This document shows positions 54,808 to 64,000 of a DNA stretch of 64,000 bases, one piece after another. The position numbers and the translations under genes are program-made. The notes below the pieces were generated by a model that saw nothing but the letters and a program-made list of their open reading frames with translations, searched no databases and was not told where the DNA came from. Within the stretch, counting starts at the first letter, position 1, and the number at the start of each line of letters is the position of its first letter. Origin of the DNA: G020354785 sp964461435 (lineage in GTDB: Bacteria; Bacteroidota; Bacteroidia; Bacteroidales; UBA10428); contig CAYWUI010000009.1 in assembly GCA_964461435.1 (NCBI GenBank), forward strand, positions 1 to 64,000, in the 5' to 3' direction.

Positions 54808-57800
54808 ATGAAAAAACTTCCCCTTATAATTTTTGTTTTTTCAATATTGCAATCTTTTCTTGCTTATTCCAGTGGCCAGTCTGCAATAAACTTCGCAGGT
54901 AATGATTCATATATATCTATTGAGAATTCACCTGAGACCAGCTTGTCAGCTTTCACCGTTGAATGCTGGTTTATGAGGAAAGATACAGGGGTGGCAGTAA
55001 TTACAGGGACTGACAGTATTTATGCCATACCTTTAATAGCAAAGGGGATCGGGAAAAATCCGGGCGTACCCAATATGAACTACTTCCTGGGAATAAGGAA
55101 GGAAGACAGCATCATGGTCGCAGGTTTTGAAGAGTCGGCGGCTGGCAGTAATCCCTGTGAAAACCATCATATTTTAGGATTTACAGCAATACGCAGAAAT
55201 ATATGGTACCATGCTGCAGTAACTTATGACGGCGCATATATTAAACTGTATCTTAACGGCATACTGGAGAGCGCTCTCGAAATAAATGAACCCCCCGCCA
55301 CTGCCAGTCCGGTTAACACTGCCGCCGGAAGTGTTTTGCTTGCCGGTGATATGCCTGAAGGTTCATTTGCCGGCACCATGGACGAAATAAGAATATGGAA
55401 CTATGCAAAGAGCCAGGAAGAGATTAATAGTAAAATAAATGAGGAAATATCATCAGTCCGGCCCGGACTTGTTGCAGGGCTAGGTTTAAATGAAGGTACG
55501 GGAGATGAAATCCTGTATACAGGCACCCCGGGTTTAAATGTCAGCATATCAGGAAGCGGATGGAGCTGGACAGCAGGTTCCCCCTTTGATAATATTAATC
55601 CGCCGCTCTGCAATAATTTACCGGCATTTAAGGTAGGACTGATTGCCGATCCCCAGTACTGTGACTGCGACCCTTCGGGGACAAGGTTCTACAGGGAAAC
55701 AATTAATAAGCTGCCAGCAGCAATTGATACCCTGAATAAATATGAAGTAGATTTTGTCGTAACCCTGGGCGATTTTATAGACAGGGATTTCGAAAGCTTT
55801 AACTCCGTTCTGCCTTTCTACAATAACCTTAACATGCCTGATTACAGGCTCCTGGGCAACCATGAATTTGAATATACCGAAGAAATTTATAAAGATTCTG
55901 TCATTCAGTTGCTTAATATACCTGATTATTACTATTATTTCAGTTACTCCGGCTGGCGCTTTATCGTTCTTGACGGAACGGAGCTGGCCGAATATGACAG
56001 TTTATTGCATCCTGACCTGAGGGACGAAGGAGACAGCCTGTGGCAGAGCATCCAGGGACAAATAAATGCCCTGACATGGAATGGAGGTATTGGCAGAAAA
56101 CAAAGAAACTGGTTGGAAAATAAAATACAGGATGCTGCAGACAATAATGAGAACGTAATATTGTTCTGCCATTTTCCCGTGTACCCTTTTCACAGGCTTA
56201 ACCTGTGGAACAGTGAACAAATAATTGAAATCGTGGAAAAGTATGATAATGTTGCAGCATATATAAACGGGCATAACCATGATGGCAATTATGGATTTCT
56301 TAACGGCAGGCATTATATAACACAGAAAGGTATGGTTGAAACAGCCGGCAATAATTCTTTTTCAATACTGGAAATTTACGACAACCACCTTGTTTTTAAC
56401 AGCTATGGACTAATGGATAATCATACTGTACGATTCAGGAATATTAATAAAAAGCCTTATGATATTATCCTTTCGAATAATACACTGACATATGCCCTTG
56501 ACCAGGGGGATTTTGTAAGTAAAATTTCAGTTGTTGACAGCAGCGGTTCAACAAGTCATTCCTGTACTCTCACAAATACTTACTCATTCGCCCATAATTC
56601 GCTGTTCACTGTTTCCGGTGATTCGCTTTTCCTGGCTGCATCACAGGATCTGTCTCACATGGGCCCCCTTTCTGTTAAGATTGCCGCCATGAACTGCTTT
56701 CTTGATACGGTTACAAAAATCCTTACAATAAACTTTGATACTAATGCCGCATACCTGGATGGCAATATTCCTGACACCACCCTTATTCTCGGCCTTGGCA
56801 ACCTTACTGTAGACCCTGGTTCAGTTATTATTGACAAATCAAAATACGGGCTTGCATACACTGCGTATTCCGGTAATACCATGAAAGCTACTGCTGCCAT
56901 AGAAGATGGAAACCTTGTTGTGGAGCCGGTAGCAGGCGGTGAATCAACAATAATTATCAGTGGATCTGACAGCTTTACGGGCCAGTCAGTTTCCGATACA
57001 TTTAATGTGGTGATAATTGATCCCCTTAATCATATTCCTGCGGCTATAGGGACAATCGGGGATGTGGTGGTTAATTTATACCGCGATACCCTGTATATTG
57101 ATCTTGACACCATATTTTTTGATGAGGATGGGGATACACTGAATTATACACTTTTATCTGATAATGACTCTACAGTAAACTTCAGGCTTATAAATTCATT
57201 GCTTGAAATATCTCCGGCAATTGCGGGGGACAACTACATCGAGTTGTCTGCCGCTGATGACAGGGGAGGCTCCGCCAGCCTCGGCTTCGGGATAATTGTC
57301 AATACGATGCCTGAAGTTATTAATCTTATTCCGGACCTGTTTTTGCAGGAACATGATCCCCCGGTTTTTGTTAACCTCGATACAATATTTTATGATAAGG
57401 ATTATGATCCCCTTTACTATGAAATAACTGCAGATGACACTGCAGTTATAGCTTTTAACATCTATAAACAATTGCTGGAGCTTGAATCCCTTTTGAATGG
57501 CCATACCCTGGTGTATATCGTTGCCTATGATGATAAAGGAAGCTTCGCAGGCTTCACCTTCAGTTTTAATGTAAATGGCCGTCCCCGGCTGGACAGGGAG
57601 ATAGCTGATATGATACTGACCTTAGGGGCTCCTCCTGTTCATGTTGATCTTGATACTGTCTTTACTGATCCCGATGGTGATACTCTGCAATATGAAACAT
57701 ACAACAGTAACCCTGAAATACTGGACGCTGTGCTTGCAGGTCATGACCTGGCAATCAGCGCCATAAGTGAAGGAGTCACTGATATGGAAATAAGCGCGTA

Positions 57801-58140
57801 TGATCAAAGGGGAGGCACATTTTCCTGCAGTTTCAGTGTTTCTGTCAGTGGTGTTAATGTTGTTTATAACCCTGACAACAAATTTAATATTGACATTTAT
57901 CCCAATCCTTTCAGCGATAAAACGAGACTGGCATTTAACCTGACTGAGAGTGGCGTGGTGAGGGTTTCCCTTTACAGCCAGTATGGGCAGCTTATAAAGG
58001 TACTTGTGTCAGGGTTCCGGAGTGCGGGCAAACAGGAAGTATATATTTCTGCAGAGGATTTATCCCCGGGAATATACTTTTGCCGCCTGGAAGCCGGGAA
58101 TAAGCTTATGTATATAAAAAAGATTGTAACAGGTAAATAG
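54808..58140 (+). CDS. Surface protein: LamG + metallophosphoesterase + cadherin-like repeats + T9SS sorting domain
   Basis: 1110 residues. Signal peptide 1-24. LamG/concanavalin domain about 25-240. Metallophosphoesterase about 273-525 with ADPQYCD, LGDFIDR, GNHEFEY, CHFPV and NGHNHDG, all metal-binding motifs, close to the ADP-ribose/CDP-alcohol diphosphatase (ADPRM) type. Three cadherin/Ig-like repeats follow about 740-1010 (DLDTIFFDEDGDTLNY; NLDTIFYDKDYDPLYY; DLDTVFTDPDGDTLQY). The last about 85 residues are a type A T9SS domain (IDIYPNPFSDKTRLAF). A surface-exported nucleotide or sugar-phosphate hydrolase is likely. Confidence 0.92.
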   Translation: MKKLPLIIFVFSILQSFLAYSSGQSAINFAGNDSYISIENSPETSLSAFTVECWFMRKDTGVAVITGTDSIYAIPLIAKGIGKNPGVPNMNYFLGIRKEDSIMVAGFEESAAGSNPCENHHILGFTAIRRNIWYHAAVTYDGAYIKLYLNGILESALEINEPPATASPVNTAAGSVLLAGDMPEGSFAGTMDEIRIWNYAKSQEEINSKINEEISSVRPGLVAGLGLNEGTGDEILYTGTPGLNVSISGSGWSWTAGSPFDNINPPLCNNLPAFKVGLIADPQYCDCDPSGTRFYRETINKLPAAIDTLNKYEVDFVVTLGDFIDRDFESFNSVLPFYNNLNMPDYRLLGNHEFEYTEEIYKDSVIQLLNIPDYYYYFSYSGWRFIVLDGTELAEYDSLLHPDLRDEGDSLWQSIQGQINALTWNGGIGRKQRNWLENKIQDAADNNENVILFCHFPVYPFHRLNLWNSEQIIEIVEKYDNVAAYINGHNHDGNYGFLNGRHYITQKGMVETAGNNSFSILEIYDNHLVFNSYGLMDNHTVRFRNINKKPYDIILSNNTLTYALDQGDFVSKISVVDSSGSTSHSCTLTNTYSFAHNSLFTVSGDSLFLAASQDLSHMGPLSVKIAAMNCFLDTVTKILTINFDTNAAYLDGNIPDTTLILGLGNLTVDPGSVIIDKSKYGLAYTAYSGNTMKATAAIEDGNLVVEPVAGGESTIIISGSDSFTGQSVSDTFNVVIIDPLNHIPAAIGTIGDVVVNLYRDTLYIDLDTIFFDEDGDTLNYTLLSDNDSTVNFRLINSLLEISPAIAGDNYIELSAADDRGGSASLGFGIIVNTMPEVINLIPDLFLQEHDPPVFVNLDTIFYDKDYDPLYYEITADDTAVIAFNIYKQLLELESLLNGHTLVYIVAYDDKGSFAGFTFSFNVNGRPRLDREIADMILTLGAPPVHVDLDTVFTDPDGDTLQYETYNSNPEILDAVLAGHDLAISAISEGVTDMEISAYDQRGGTFSCSFSVSVSGVNVVYNPDNKFNIDIYPNPFSDKTRLAFNLTESGVVRVSLYSQYGQLIKVLVSGFRSAGKQEVYISAEDLSPGIYFCRLEAGNKLMYIKKIVTGK

Positions 58141-58145
58141 TAAAA

Positions 58146-58168
58146 CGCCCGGCAGAAGCCAGGCATTT
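58146..58168. terminator. Bidirectional hairpin between convergent genes
   Basis: GCCCGGC (58147-58153) and GCCAGGC (58158-58164) form a hairpin on either strand (one mismatch or G-T pair), followed by an imperfect T-rich tract on the plus strand. It lies between the giant phosphoesterase stop (58140) and the AsmA stop (58175). Confidence 0.6.
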
Positions 58169-58174
58169 CATTTT

Positions 58175-60970
58175 CTATTGAAGTTTGGCTGCTTTTTCCC
58201 TTGCTTCCTGCATCACTTTTTCTGCTTTCGTATCGGCCTCACTTTCCACTTTCTGAGCTTTATCTTCACCTTCCTGCCTTATCTTTTTTGCAGATGCTTC
58301 CGCAGCTTTCTTTGCTACCGGATTTTTAGCTTCTTTAACAAGCCGGTCAGCCTTATCATTTGATTCATAGCGTATCGAATTCGCGGTCTTTTTTGCTTCT
58401 GCCCTGATCTGTGATGCTGTTTTTTCGGCTTCCTCCAGTATCTTTTGTGCTTCTTCATTTGCTTTGGCCTTAACTTCTTCCTTCCTGGTCTCAATTTCCT
58501 TTTTCACTGTTTCCTTAACTGCAGCCTTGATCTCTTCGGTGGTCCGCGTAACGTTGTCTTTAAGATTCAAACTGACCTTGGGATCAGAAAATGTGCCTCC
58601 GACATTTACTCCCAGGTTCATATTCTCAGACTGGGACAGGTTTAGTCCTTTAGATGCTGCACTTGCATACAGGTTGTTTACAGCCTGATTTGCTCCGGAC
58701 CCAAGCTCTGACCTTGGAACATTTATATTAATAGTATAATTCATCGTCTGGTCAATACCCTGATCACCGCCAATGATAAATGTGGTGGTTTTCATTTTTG
58801 TCTCAAGGGGATCAATATAAACCCTGCCGTCCCTTATCTCAAAGTCAACTTTAATATTCTCCAGGGCCAGGTTATCGAATTTATTTGTTTTCAGCTCCCT
58901 GCCAATTTTGTCAAAGATTCCTGAATTGGAAATTCCTATCTGCTGTGATGAAAAGCTTCCTTTCCCTGCGATAGAGTTCAGCACAGGATTCATATGCTCA
59001 TCGAGAAGGCTGTTATATGTCATCTGCAGGTTAATTTTGCCTGTCGCATTCTTTGCAACAGGTGCAAGCTCCCCTATAACATCAAAAGCATCAAATGCTG
59101 AAGGTATATCTATACCTGAAGCCTGAATTCCAAAATCAACAAGAGGAGCAGAAACATCCTGCGTATTGTATTCACCGTTCAGCTTCATTGATCCCTTGAG
59201 CATATCCATGCTAAGATTTTCCAGCGTCACCTTACTGTCCTTTATTGAGATTATGCCATATGTCTTATCAATTTCAAGCTTATCATAAATGATCTTATCA
59301 ATGCTTGAGACAAGCCTGAAATCAATATTTGAAGGAACAGGGAACACTGACAGGGGCACTGTATCTTCCGCCGTTTCTGCTTCAGGCACTTCCCCGCCCT
59401 CAGTCATGAATTCATTTAAGTTTATAAGGTTCGAAGTAAATGTAAACCGGCCACTGACAGTCTCATCCTTGAACATGTATGGTATAAAGTTTTCAAGTCT
59501 TCCTGTCATCTGCATGTCGCTTTGCCCTATATTTGCATTAAAAGAGGCTACCTCCACATATTTGGGCGAGAAATTTAATGAGGACTCAACAATCTTCACC
59601 GCAGCAGGCAAATCCGGACTATTAAACTCAAATCCGTTAATTCTCAGGTAGCCGTCAGCCTTAAACTTTTCATACTCCTCATTTTCTAAGTAGGACATGT
59701 AGCCCATCATATCGAGATTGGATTTGATAGTACCGGTCAGGCTTACACCTTCCATAGGGATGACATCTGTGAGACTGGCAAGGTTAATGCTGGCCGTCAG
59801 ATTACCATTAACATGAAGATCGCTGACCGGTGTTTTGATATTCATGGTCAGATCAACAGGATTTTCACCCAGCTCGACATGAAATTTGTTTATGTCCACT
59901 TTTGTATTGTCATTATTTACCCCGTCAAAAAACAGGTTTATGTCAATTTGAATATTGTCCGCTGACTTGGGTAAGTCAGGATACTTAAACATGGCATTCT
60001 CCACAATAAGATCCAGTCCGACATCGGGCATTGCTTTCGCATTGTATGTTCCTTTGACAAAACCATCCAGCTTAAGCTTGCCTGTTGTCTTCACATCCTC
60101 AAAGTCCTTCATATATATGGCAGGTACAAGTGACAGCAATGATTTGAAATCAAGCTTGTTAGTTCTGAATATCATGTCCACCTCTATATCTTCCTCATTG
60201 GGCATCTTCACACTCCCGTCAAATCCCAGTGACAGGTCATTTAATGCTATCTCATTCTCTTTGAGAATATAAATTGAATTCTTCAGATCAGCATCAAGGT
60301 TGACATTAATATTCAGTGATGCGTCTTTAACATACCTTATGCCATCCATGAGGAGGTTTACCAGCTCTGTTGAAGATGTTACCGAAAGAGTAGTAAAGTC
60401 CTGGGACATATCTCCTTTTAAAAGAAAATCAAAGTTCCCAAGCGAGGCCGACATGTTTGAGCTGTCGTCAGTATATGAAATGACAGCATCCCTTATTTCG
60501 AACTTCTTTAGTGCTACCTTTGTAGTAAACTCCGCCTGCGTGGTATCAACTTCTTCAGGTACTTCCTCCCCGGCTTCTTTCATTATATCCCAGTTTACCG
60601 ATCCGTCCCCGAGGATATGCGCATATATTTCAGGCTTATCTATGACTATTCCCTTAATCTTTATATTCTCCATCTTGATTACACTGATTATGTCAATCCT
60701 GATATCAAAGGAATTTAGCTTTAGCAGCGTATCGCCTTCAAATTTATCAATGCCTGCTACGGAAAGCTTCTTCAGGGATATGCTGGCATTGGGAAAGTTC
60801 TTTATAAAGGACAGGCCGAGATCACCGAATTCAACCCTTGCATTTACATTTTTATTTATTTGCTGCTTTGCTATTTCCATGATTTTCTCTTTGAATAAAA
60901 AGGGTGCAACGATTAATATCATTAAAATAACCGCTATTACTATGGCCAGAATTTTTAAAAACTTTTTCAT
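58175..60970 (-). CDS. AsmA-family protein with coiled-coil KEA tail
   Basis: 931 residues. N-terminal transmembrane helix (about 5-27), AsmA-like N-terminal domain (VNARVEFGDLGLSFIKNFPN and GDGSVNWDIM), a long repeat region of beta strands, and a DUF-type C-terminal AsmA domain around 600-790. From about 800 the sequence becomes an Ala/Lys/Glu coiled coil (AKANEEAQKILEEAEK; ASAKKIRQEGEDKAQK) to the end. AsmA proteins transport phospholipid between membranes; the charged tail is unusual and its role unknown. Confidence 0.88.
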   Translation of the reverse strand: MKKFLKILAIVIAVILMILIVAPFLFKEKIMEIAKQQINKNVNARVEFGDLGLSFIKNFPNASISLKKLSVAGIDKFEGDTLLKLNSFDIRIDIISVIKMENIKIKGIVIDKPEIYAHILGDGSVNWDIMKEAGEEVPEEVDTTQAEFTTKVALKKFEIRDAVISYTDDSSNMSASLGNFDFLLKGDMSQDFTTLSVTSSTELVNLLMDGIRYVKDASLNINVNLDADLKNSIYILKENEIALNDLSLGFDGSVKMPNEEDIEVDMIFRTNKLDFKSLLSLVPAIYMKDFEDVKTTGKLKLDGFVKGTYNAKAMPDVGLDLIVENAMFKYPDLPKSADNIQIDINLFFDGVNNDNTKVDINKFHVELGENPVDLTMNIKTPVSDLHVNGNLTASINLASLTDVIPMEGVSLTGTIKSNLDMMGYMSYLENEEYEKFKADGYLRINGFEFNSPDLPAAVKIVESSLNFSPKYVEVASFNANIGQSDMQMTGRLENFIPYMFKDETVSGRFTFTSNLINLNEFMTEGGEVPEAETAEDTVPLSVFPVPSNIDFRLVSSIDKIIYDKLEIDKTYGIISIKDSKVTLENLSMDMLKGSMKLNGEYNTQDVSAPLVDFGIQASGIDIPSAFDAFDVIGELAPVAKNATGKINLQMTYNSLLDEHMNPVLNSIAGKGSFSSQQIGISNSGIFDKIGRELKTNKFDNLALENIKVDFEIRDGRVYIDPLETKMKTTTFIIGGDQGIDQTMNYTININVPRSELGSGANQAVNNLYASAASKGLNLSQSENMNLGVNVGGTFSDPKVSLNLKDNVTRTTEEIKAAVKETVKKEIETRKEEVKAKANEEAQKILEEAEKTASQIRAEAKKTANSIRYESNDKADRLVKEAKNPVAKKAAEASAKKIRQEGEDKAQKVESEADTKAEKVMQEAREKAAKLQ

Positions 60971-61191
60971 GATCAGATATTTTAGAGTTTATATATTAAA
61001 ATTAACTAATTATCCTGAAATGATATTGCACTTAACAAATATTTATTTATTGTTATTTAAAACCAATGCTTAGCATATATATATTCAAAAACCGTCAGTT
61101 CGTCAAAATTGATATAACCTTTTAATATTATGCTCGTATTGCAATTATCCGTATTATATGCAATTATAAGAAAATCTAATTAGTCTCCTTG

Positions 61192-62802
61192 ATGCGAAAG
61201 TTTAAAATCTACAAAGATCAACTTGAGGTTCATGAACTGAAAATTGATATTCTGTTCCAGGCAATATTTAACGACTCACCCGAAGCAATTTTCCTGCTTG
61301 ATGGCAATGATTTTAAAATTACCGAATGTAACCGTAAAGCCATAGAATTGTTCCAGGCAGATGTCAGGTTAAATCTGATAAATCTTGAGTCTTTCAAATT
61401 GTATGAGAGTGAACCTGCCGAATTCAGCAAAGAGATGATGATAAAAGAAATTGGCAGGGGCCATGAGCATAAGCAGGAACTCGCTTTAAAAACCTTAAAA
61501 GGTAACATTTTCTGGGGAAGTATTTCAGAAAAAAAAGTACAGCTCAACGGAGAAACAGTAATTATTCTCCGTGTTAAGCAGGTTATCGATTATATTGAGG
61601 CAGCAGAAACGCTGGCCACTCTTATTAAGAATACATCAAAGCTGACAGGTGATCCCTTGCTTAGAAAGCTAACCGGACTCCTGGCGAGTACCTTTGAAAC
61701 AAAATATTGCTATATAGCAAAAGTGTCAGATAGTGACAAACATCAGGCTGAAACAATAAAATTCTGGTCAAATAACCTGGAAGGGAAGAATTTTGTTTTT
61801 GATTATAATGTAACGCCCTGTGCTAATGTTTTAAAAGGATACATTACTTTCTACCCCCGGAATCTGCAGGAGATGTTTCCTGAAGATCAGCTTATGGCAA
61901 CCATGGGTATTGAAAGTTTTATCGGCGCACCCATATATAACAATAGTGAAAATCCTATGGGTATGCTTGTACTAATGGATGATAAGCCGATGAAGGAGAA
62001 GCCAAATTCACGGTATATCCTGTCAATATTTGCATCAAGGGCAGGAGCCGAACTGGAAAGAATTCATGCGGAAGAACTGCTGAGAAAACAAACTCAGGAG
62101 CTTATTATGCTAAACGCAATGAAAGATAAGTTTCTCAAAATAACAGCTCATGACCTGAAGAATCCCTTCAGCTCTATAATGGGATTTTCTGAATTACTGA
62201 GGAGAAAAGTCATGAATTACAATAAAAATAAGATCAGGGAAATGGTAAACATCATTGATGACTCTGTAAAGTATAGCTGCACGATCCTGGAAAACCTTTC
62301 AGCCTGGTCAAAAATGCAAAGGGACGTTGTGCCTTATAAACCTGAAAAAATCGATATAAGGGAAATCATAGACATCAATATTGATTACTATATTAATTAC
62401 GCCCGGAGAAAAAGCATTTCTGCCGTTAATAACGTAAAGAAAGGGATCTTCGCCCTTGCCGACATAAAGATGCTGGATACGATAATAAAAAACCTGCTTT
62501 CTAATTCCATAAAGTTCACTAATAAAAATGGCCGGATTTCCATTGATGCCTTAAAGAATAATGACAATATAGAGATTATTGTCAGTGATAGCGGAACAGG
62601 AATGAATAAAAAGGAGATTAAAAAAATTATGGCAGAGGGAACAGATATGCCGGTGTCCCGGATAAGAGATGAAGCAGGATCGGGACTGGGACTTATTATA
62701 TGCAAGGATTTTAGTAAAAAGAACAACGGCCGCCTGTGGATTGAAAGTGAACCCGGAAAAGGAACAGATGTACATTTCACTCTTCCTGCCTGCAAGGACT
62801 GA
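61192..62802 (+). CDS. Sensor histidine kinase (PAS-GAF-HisKA-HATPase)
   Basis: 536 residues from ATG 61192. PAS-like region about 18-125, GAF about 130-290 (CYIAKVSDS, FIGAPIYNN), coiled link, HisKA with phospho-acceptor His320 (ITAHDLKNPFSSIMGFSELL), HATPase motifs NLLSNSIKFTN, VSDSGTGMN, GSGLGLIICKDF. No membrane segments, so a soluble sensor. The response regulator partner is not next to it. Confidence 0.93.
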   Translation: MRKFKIYKDQLEVHELKIDILFQAIFNDSPEAIFLLDGNDFKITECNRKAIELFQADVRLNLINLESFKLYESEPAEFSKEMMIKEIGRGHEHKQELALKTLKGNIFWGSISEKKVQLNGETVIILRVKQVIDYIEAAETLATLIKNTSKLTGDPLLRKLTGLLASTFETKYCYIAKVSDSDKHQAETIKFWSNNLEGKNFVFDYNVTPCANVLKGYITFYPRNLQEMFPEDQLMATMGIESFIGAPIYNNSENPMGMLVLMDDKPMKEKPNSRYILSIFASRAGAELERIHAEELLRKQTQELIMLNAMKDKFLKITAHDLKNPFSSIMGFSELLRRKVMNYNKNKIREMVNIIDDSVKYSCTILENLSAWSKMQRDVVPYKPEKIDIREIIDINIDYYINYARRKSISAVNNVKKGIFALADIKMLDTIIKNLLSNSIKFTNKNGRISIDALKNNDNIEIIVSDSGTGMNKKEIKKIMAEGTDMPVSRIRDEAGSGLGLIICKDFSKKNNGRLWIESEPGKGTDVHFTLPACKD

Positions 62803-62963
62803 TTCACATCTTCCGGATCAGGGTCAGCTCCTCATTTTTAATTTTCCCATCAGAACATAAATCAGTTAATATGCCTTTGAATTACGGGCTATTATACTTT
62901 ATTATGTGCAAAATATATTTATAAATATGTAATAAATAAATCAGTAAAATATTATTGTTTTTA

Positions 62964-62971
62964 TACTTTTG
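62964..62971 (+). promoter_or_regulatory. Candidate -7 element of purL
   Basis: TACTTTTG matches TAnnTTTG, 29 bases before the ATG at 63001. No -33 TTTG at the expected position. Confidence 0.45.
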
Positions 62972-63000
62972 CGGCGGGACCTGAAATAAAAAATATATTA

Positions 63001-64000
63001 ATGATAAGGTTTTTTAAATCCGCTAACAACATATGTTTTGCCGTAAAAACAGGAGAGGAGCTAAGCAGGCCGGTTGTTGAAAAACTGCAATGGCTTTTTG
63101 ACAATTCAGATATTCTTAATGCAGATATTGTTGAAGGCTACTTCATAGGCCCCAAAAAAGAAATGATAACTCCCTGGAGCACCAACGCGGTTGAAATAAC
63201 CCAGAATATGGGAATAGATGGTATAGAGAGAATTGAAGAATTTAAAAAGGCTGAGGGCAAGGATGCAGACCATGATCCTATGTTGCAGTCAGTTTATAAC
63301 GGGCTGACCCAGGAAATCTTCACTATTAACAAAAAACCTGACCCTGTAATATTTATAAGTGACATCCCTGAATATAACCGCCAGGAAGGCCTTGCTCTCA
63401 GCACTGAAGAAATAAATTATCTTGAGGATTTGAGTAAGGAGCTTGGCAGAAAACTAACGGACAGCGAGATATTCGGATTCTCACAGGTTAATTCCGAACA
63501 TTGCAGGCATAAGATTTTCAACGGCTTATTTATTGTTGACGGAAAGAAAAAGGAATATTCCCTGTTCGGACTTATAAGGCTTACGACAGAGATAAATCCC
63601 AACAAAGTGGTATCGGCATATAAAGACAATTGTGCATTTATCAGTGGTCCTGCTGTTGAGCAGTTTGCTCCCGGGACACAGGATAAGCCTGACTATTTCG
63701 TGGTCCGCGATATCAATTCCGTCATATCGTTAAAAGCCGAAACCCATAACTTCCCGACCACCGTGGAGCCTTTTAACGGGGCAGCAACAGGCACTGGCGG
63801 GGAGATACGTGACCGGATTGGCGGAGGAAAGGGAGCAGTGCCCCTGGCAGGAACTGCCGTATATATGACCGCCTATCCCCGGCTCAATGGCGGCAGGCCC
63901 TGGGAAAATGTAATGAACGCCCGCAAGTGGCTCTACCAGACTCCTGAAGATATACTTATTAAAGCCTCGAACGGAGCCAGTGATTTCGGTAATAAGTTTG
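63001..64000 (+). CDS. purL: Phosphoribosylformylglycinamidine synthase, 5' part (runs off window)
   Basis: About 333 residues are visible and no stop appears before the end of the window, so the gene is truncated by the boundary only. Large (single-chain) FGAM synthase features: the N-terminal PurS-like domain, FSQVNSEHCRHKIFNG, KAETHNFPTTVEPFNGAATGTGGEIRD. It carries out the fourth step of purine synthesis. ATG 63001. Confidence 0.95.
   Translation, partial: MIRFFKSANNICFAVKTGEELSRPVVEKLQWLFDNSDILNADIVEGYFIGPKKEMITPWSTNAVEITQNMGIDGIERIEEFKKAEGKDADHDPMLQSVYNGLTQEIFTINKKPDPVIFISDIPEYNRQEGLALSTEEINYLEDLSKELGRKLTDSEIFGFSQVNSEHCRHKIFNGLFIVDGKKKEYSLFGLIRLTTEINPNKVVSAYKDNCAFISGPAVEQFAPGTQDKPDYFVVRDINSVISLKAETHNFPTTVEPFNGAATGTGGEIRDRIGGGKGAVPLAGTAVYMTAYPRLNGGRPWENVMNARKWLYQTPEDILIKASNGASDFGNKF

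Noticed and set aside
60300..61073. Plus-strand 257-codon frame opposite the AsmA gene
   Set aside because: It overlaps the well-supported minus-strand AsmA N-terminus and has no recognisable domain.

Overview
The window is a chromosomal segment of a Bacteroidota bacterium, most likely Bacteroidales or a close relative. The evidence is two proteins with type IX secretion (T9SS) C-terminal sorting domains, a GldM-like lipoprotein, the Bacteroidota-only DUF4295 gene beside rpmB and rpmG, an extended bTHX ribosomal protein, an LptD-like protein, several AT-rich promoters of the TTTG / TAnnTTTG kind, and very few Shine-Dalgarno sequences. The content is mostly housekeeping. No prophage, CRISPR array, integrase or transposase is visible.

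Layout. 1-242: palindromic repeats and tRNA-Gly(CCC). 312-4885: a small membrane protein, then cinA, rpmB, rpmG, DUF4295, ftsY and rimO; rimO seems to start on AUU. 4978-13375: envelope and signalling genes (OmpA-like protein, TPR/propeller protein, SpoIIE-type phosphatase), an OLD-like ATPase with a CxxC in its coiled coil, a second copy of the palindromic repeat, a 31-residue membrane peptide gene and a SPOR-like protein. 13398-21495: a decayed outer-membrane protein gene, a GldM-like lipoprotein, rlmN, a disordered OB-like protein, metA (predicted acetyl-CoA type), a T9SS cargo protein, DUF2809, an acidic repeat protein, bTHX with a long charged tail, DUF2905 and a small helical protein. 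21511-26604: a damage-tolerance cassette (dnaE2/imuC-like and dinB, divergent from a LexA-like self-cleaving repressor) with two matching operator-like inverted repeats between the divergent genes. 26638-33422: glutamate dehydrogenase, a ferritin-like/VIT1 transporter, a methyltransferase, a GH13 enzyme, phosphofructokinase and isocitrate dehydrogenase. 33453-43437: dnaX, rpsF-rpsR-rplI, lptD, an amidase, an MCE protein and dnaA. 43487-52566: YigZ, pyrB-pyrI, DUF4293, a transglutaminase-like protein, rny, a 6S RNA candidate, zapA with a coiled-coil partner, an M23 peptidase and anmK. 52578-64000: a C69 peptidase, rplS, a giant T9SS phosphoesterase, an AsmA protein with a coiled-coil tail, a histidine kinase and the 5' part of purL.

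Working together. The pyrB-pyrI pair forms aspartate transcarbamoylase. ZapA, its partner, the M23 peptidase, the amidase and AnmK belong to division and wall turnover. LptD, MCE, AsmA and OmpA-like proteins serve the outer membrane. The DnaE-like polymerase, DinB and LexA-like repressor form a probable inducible mutasome, which is the best candidate for a compact regulated system here. All assignments come from reading the sequence; no database search was run.
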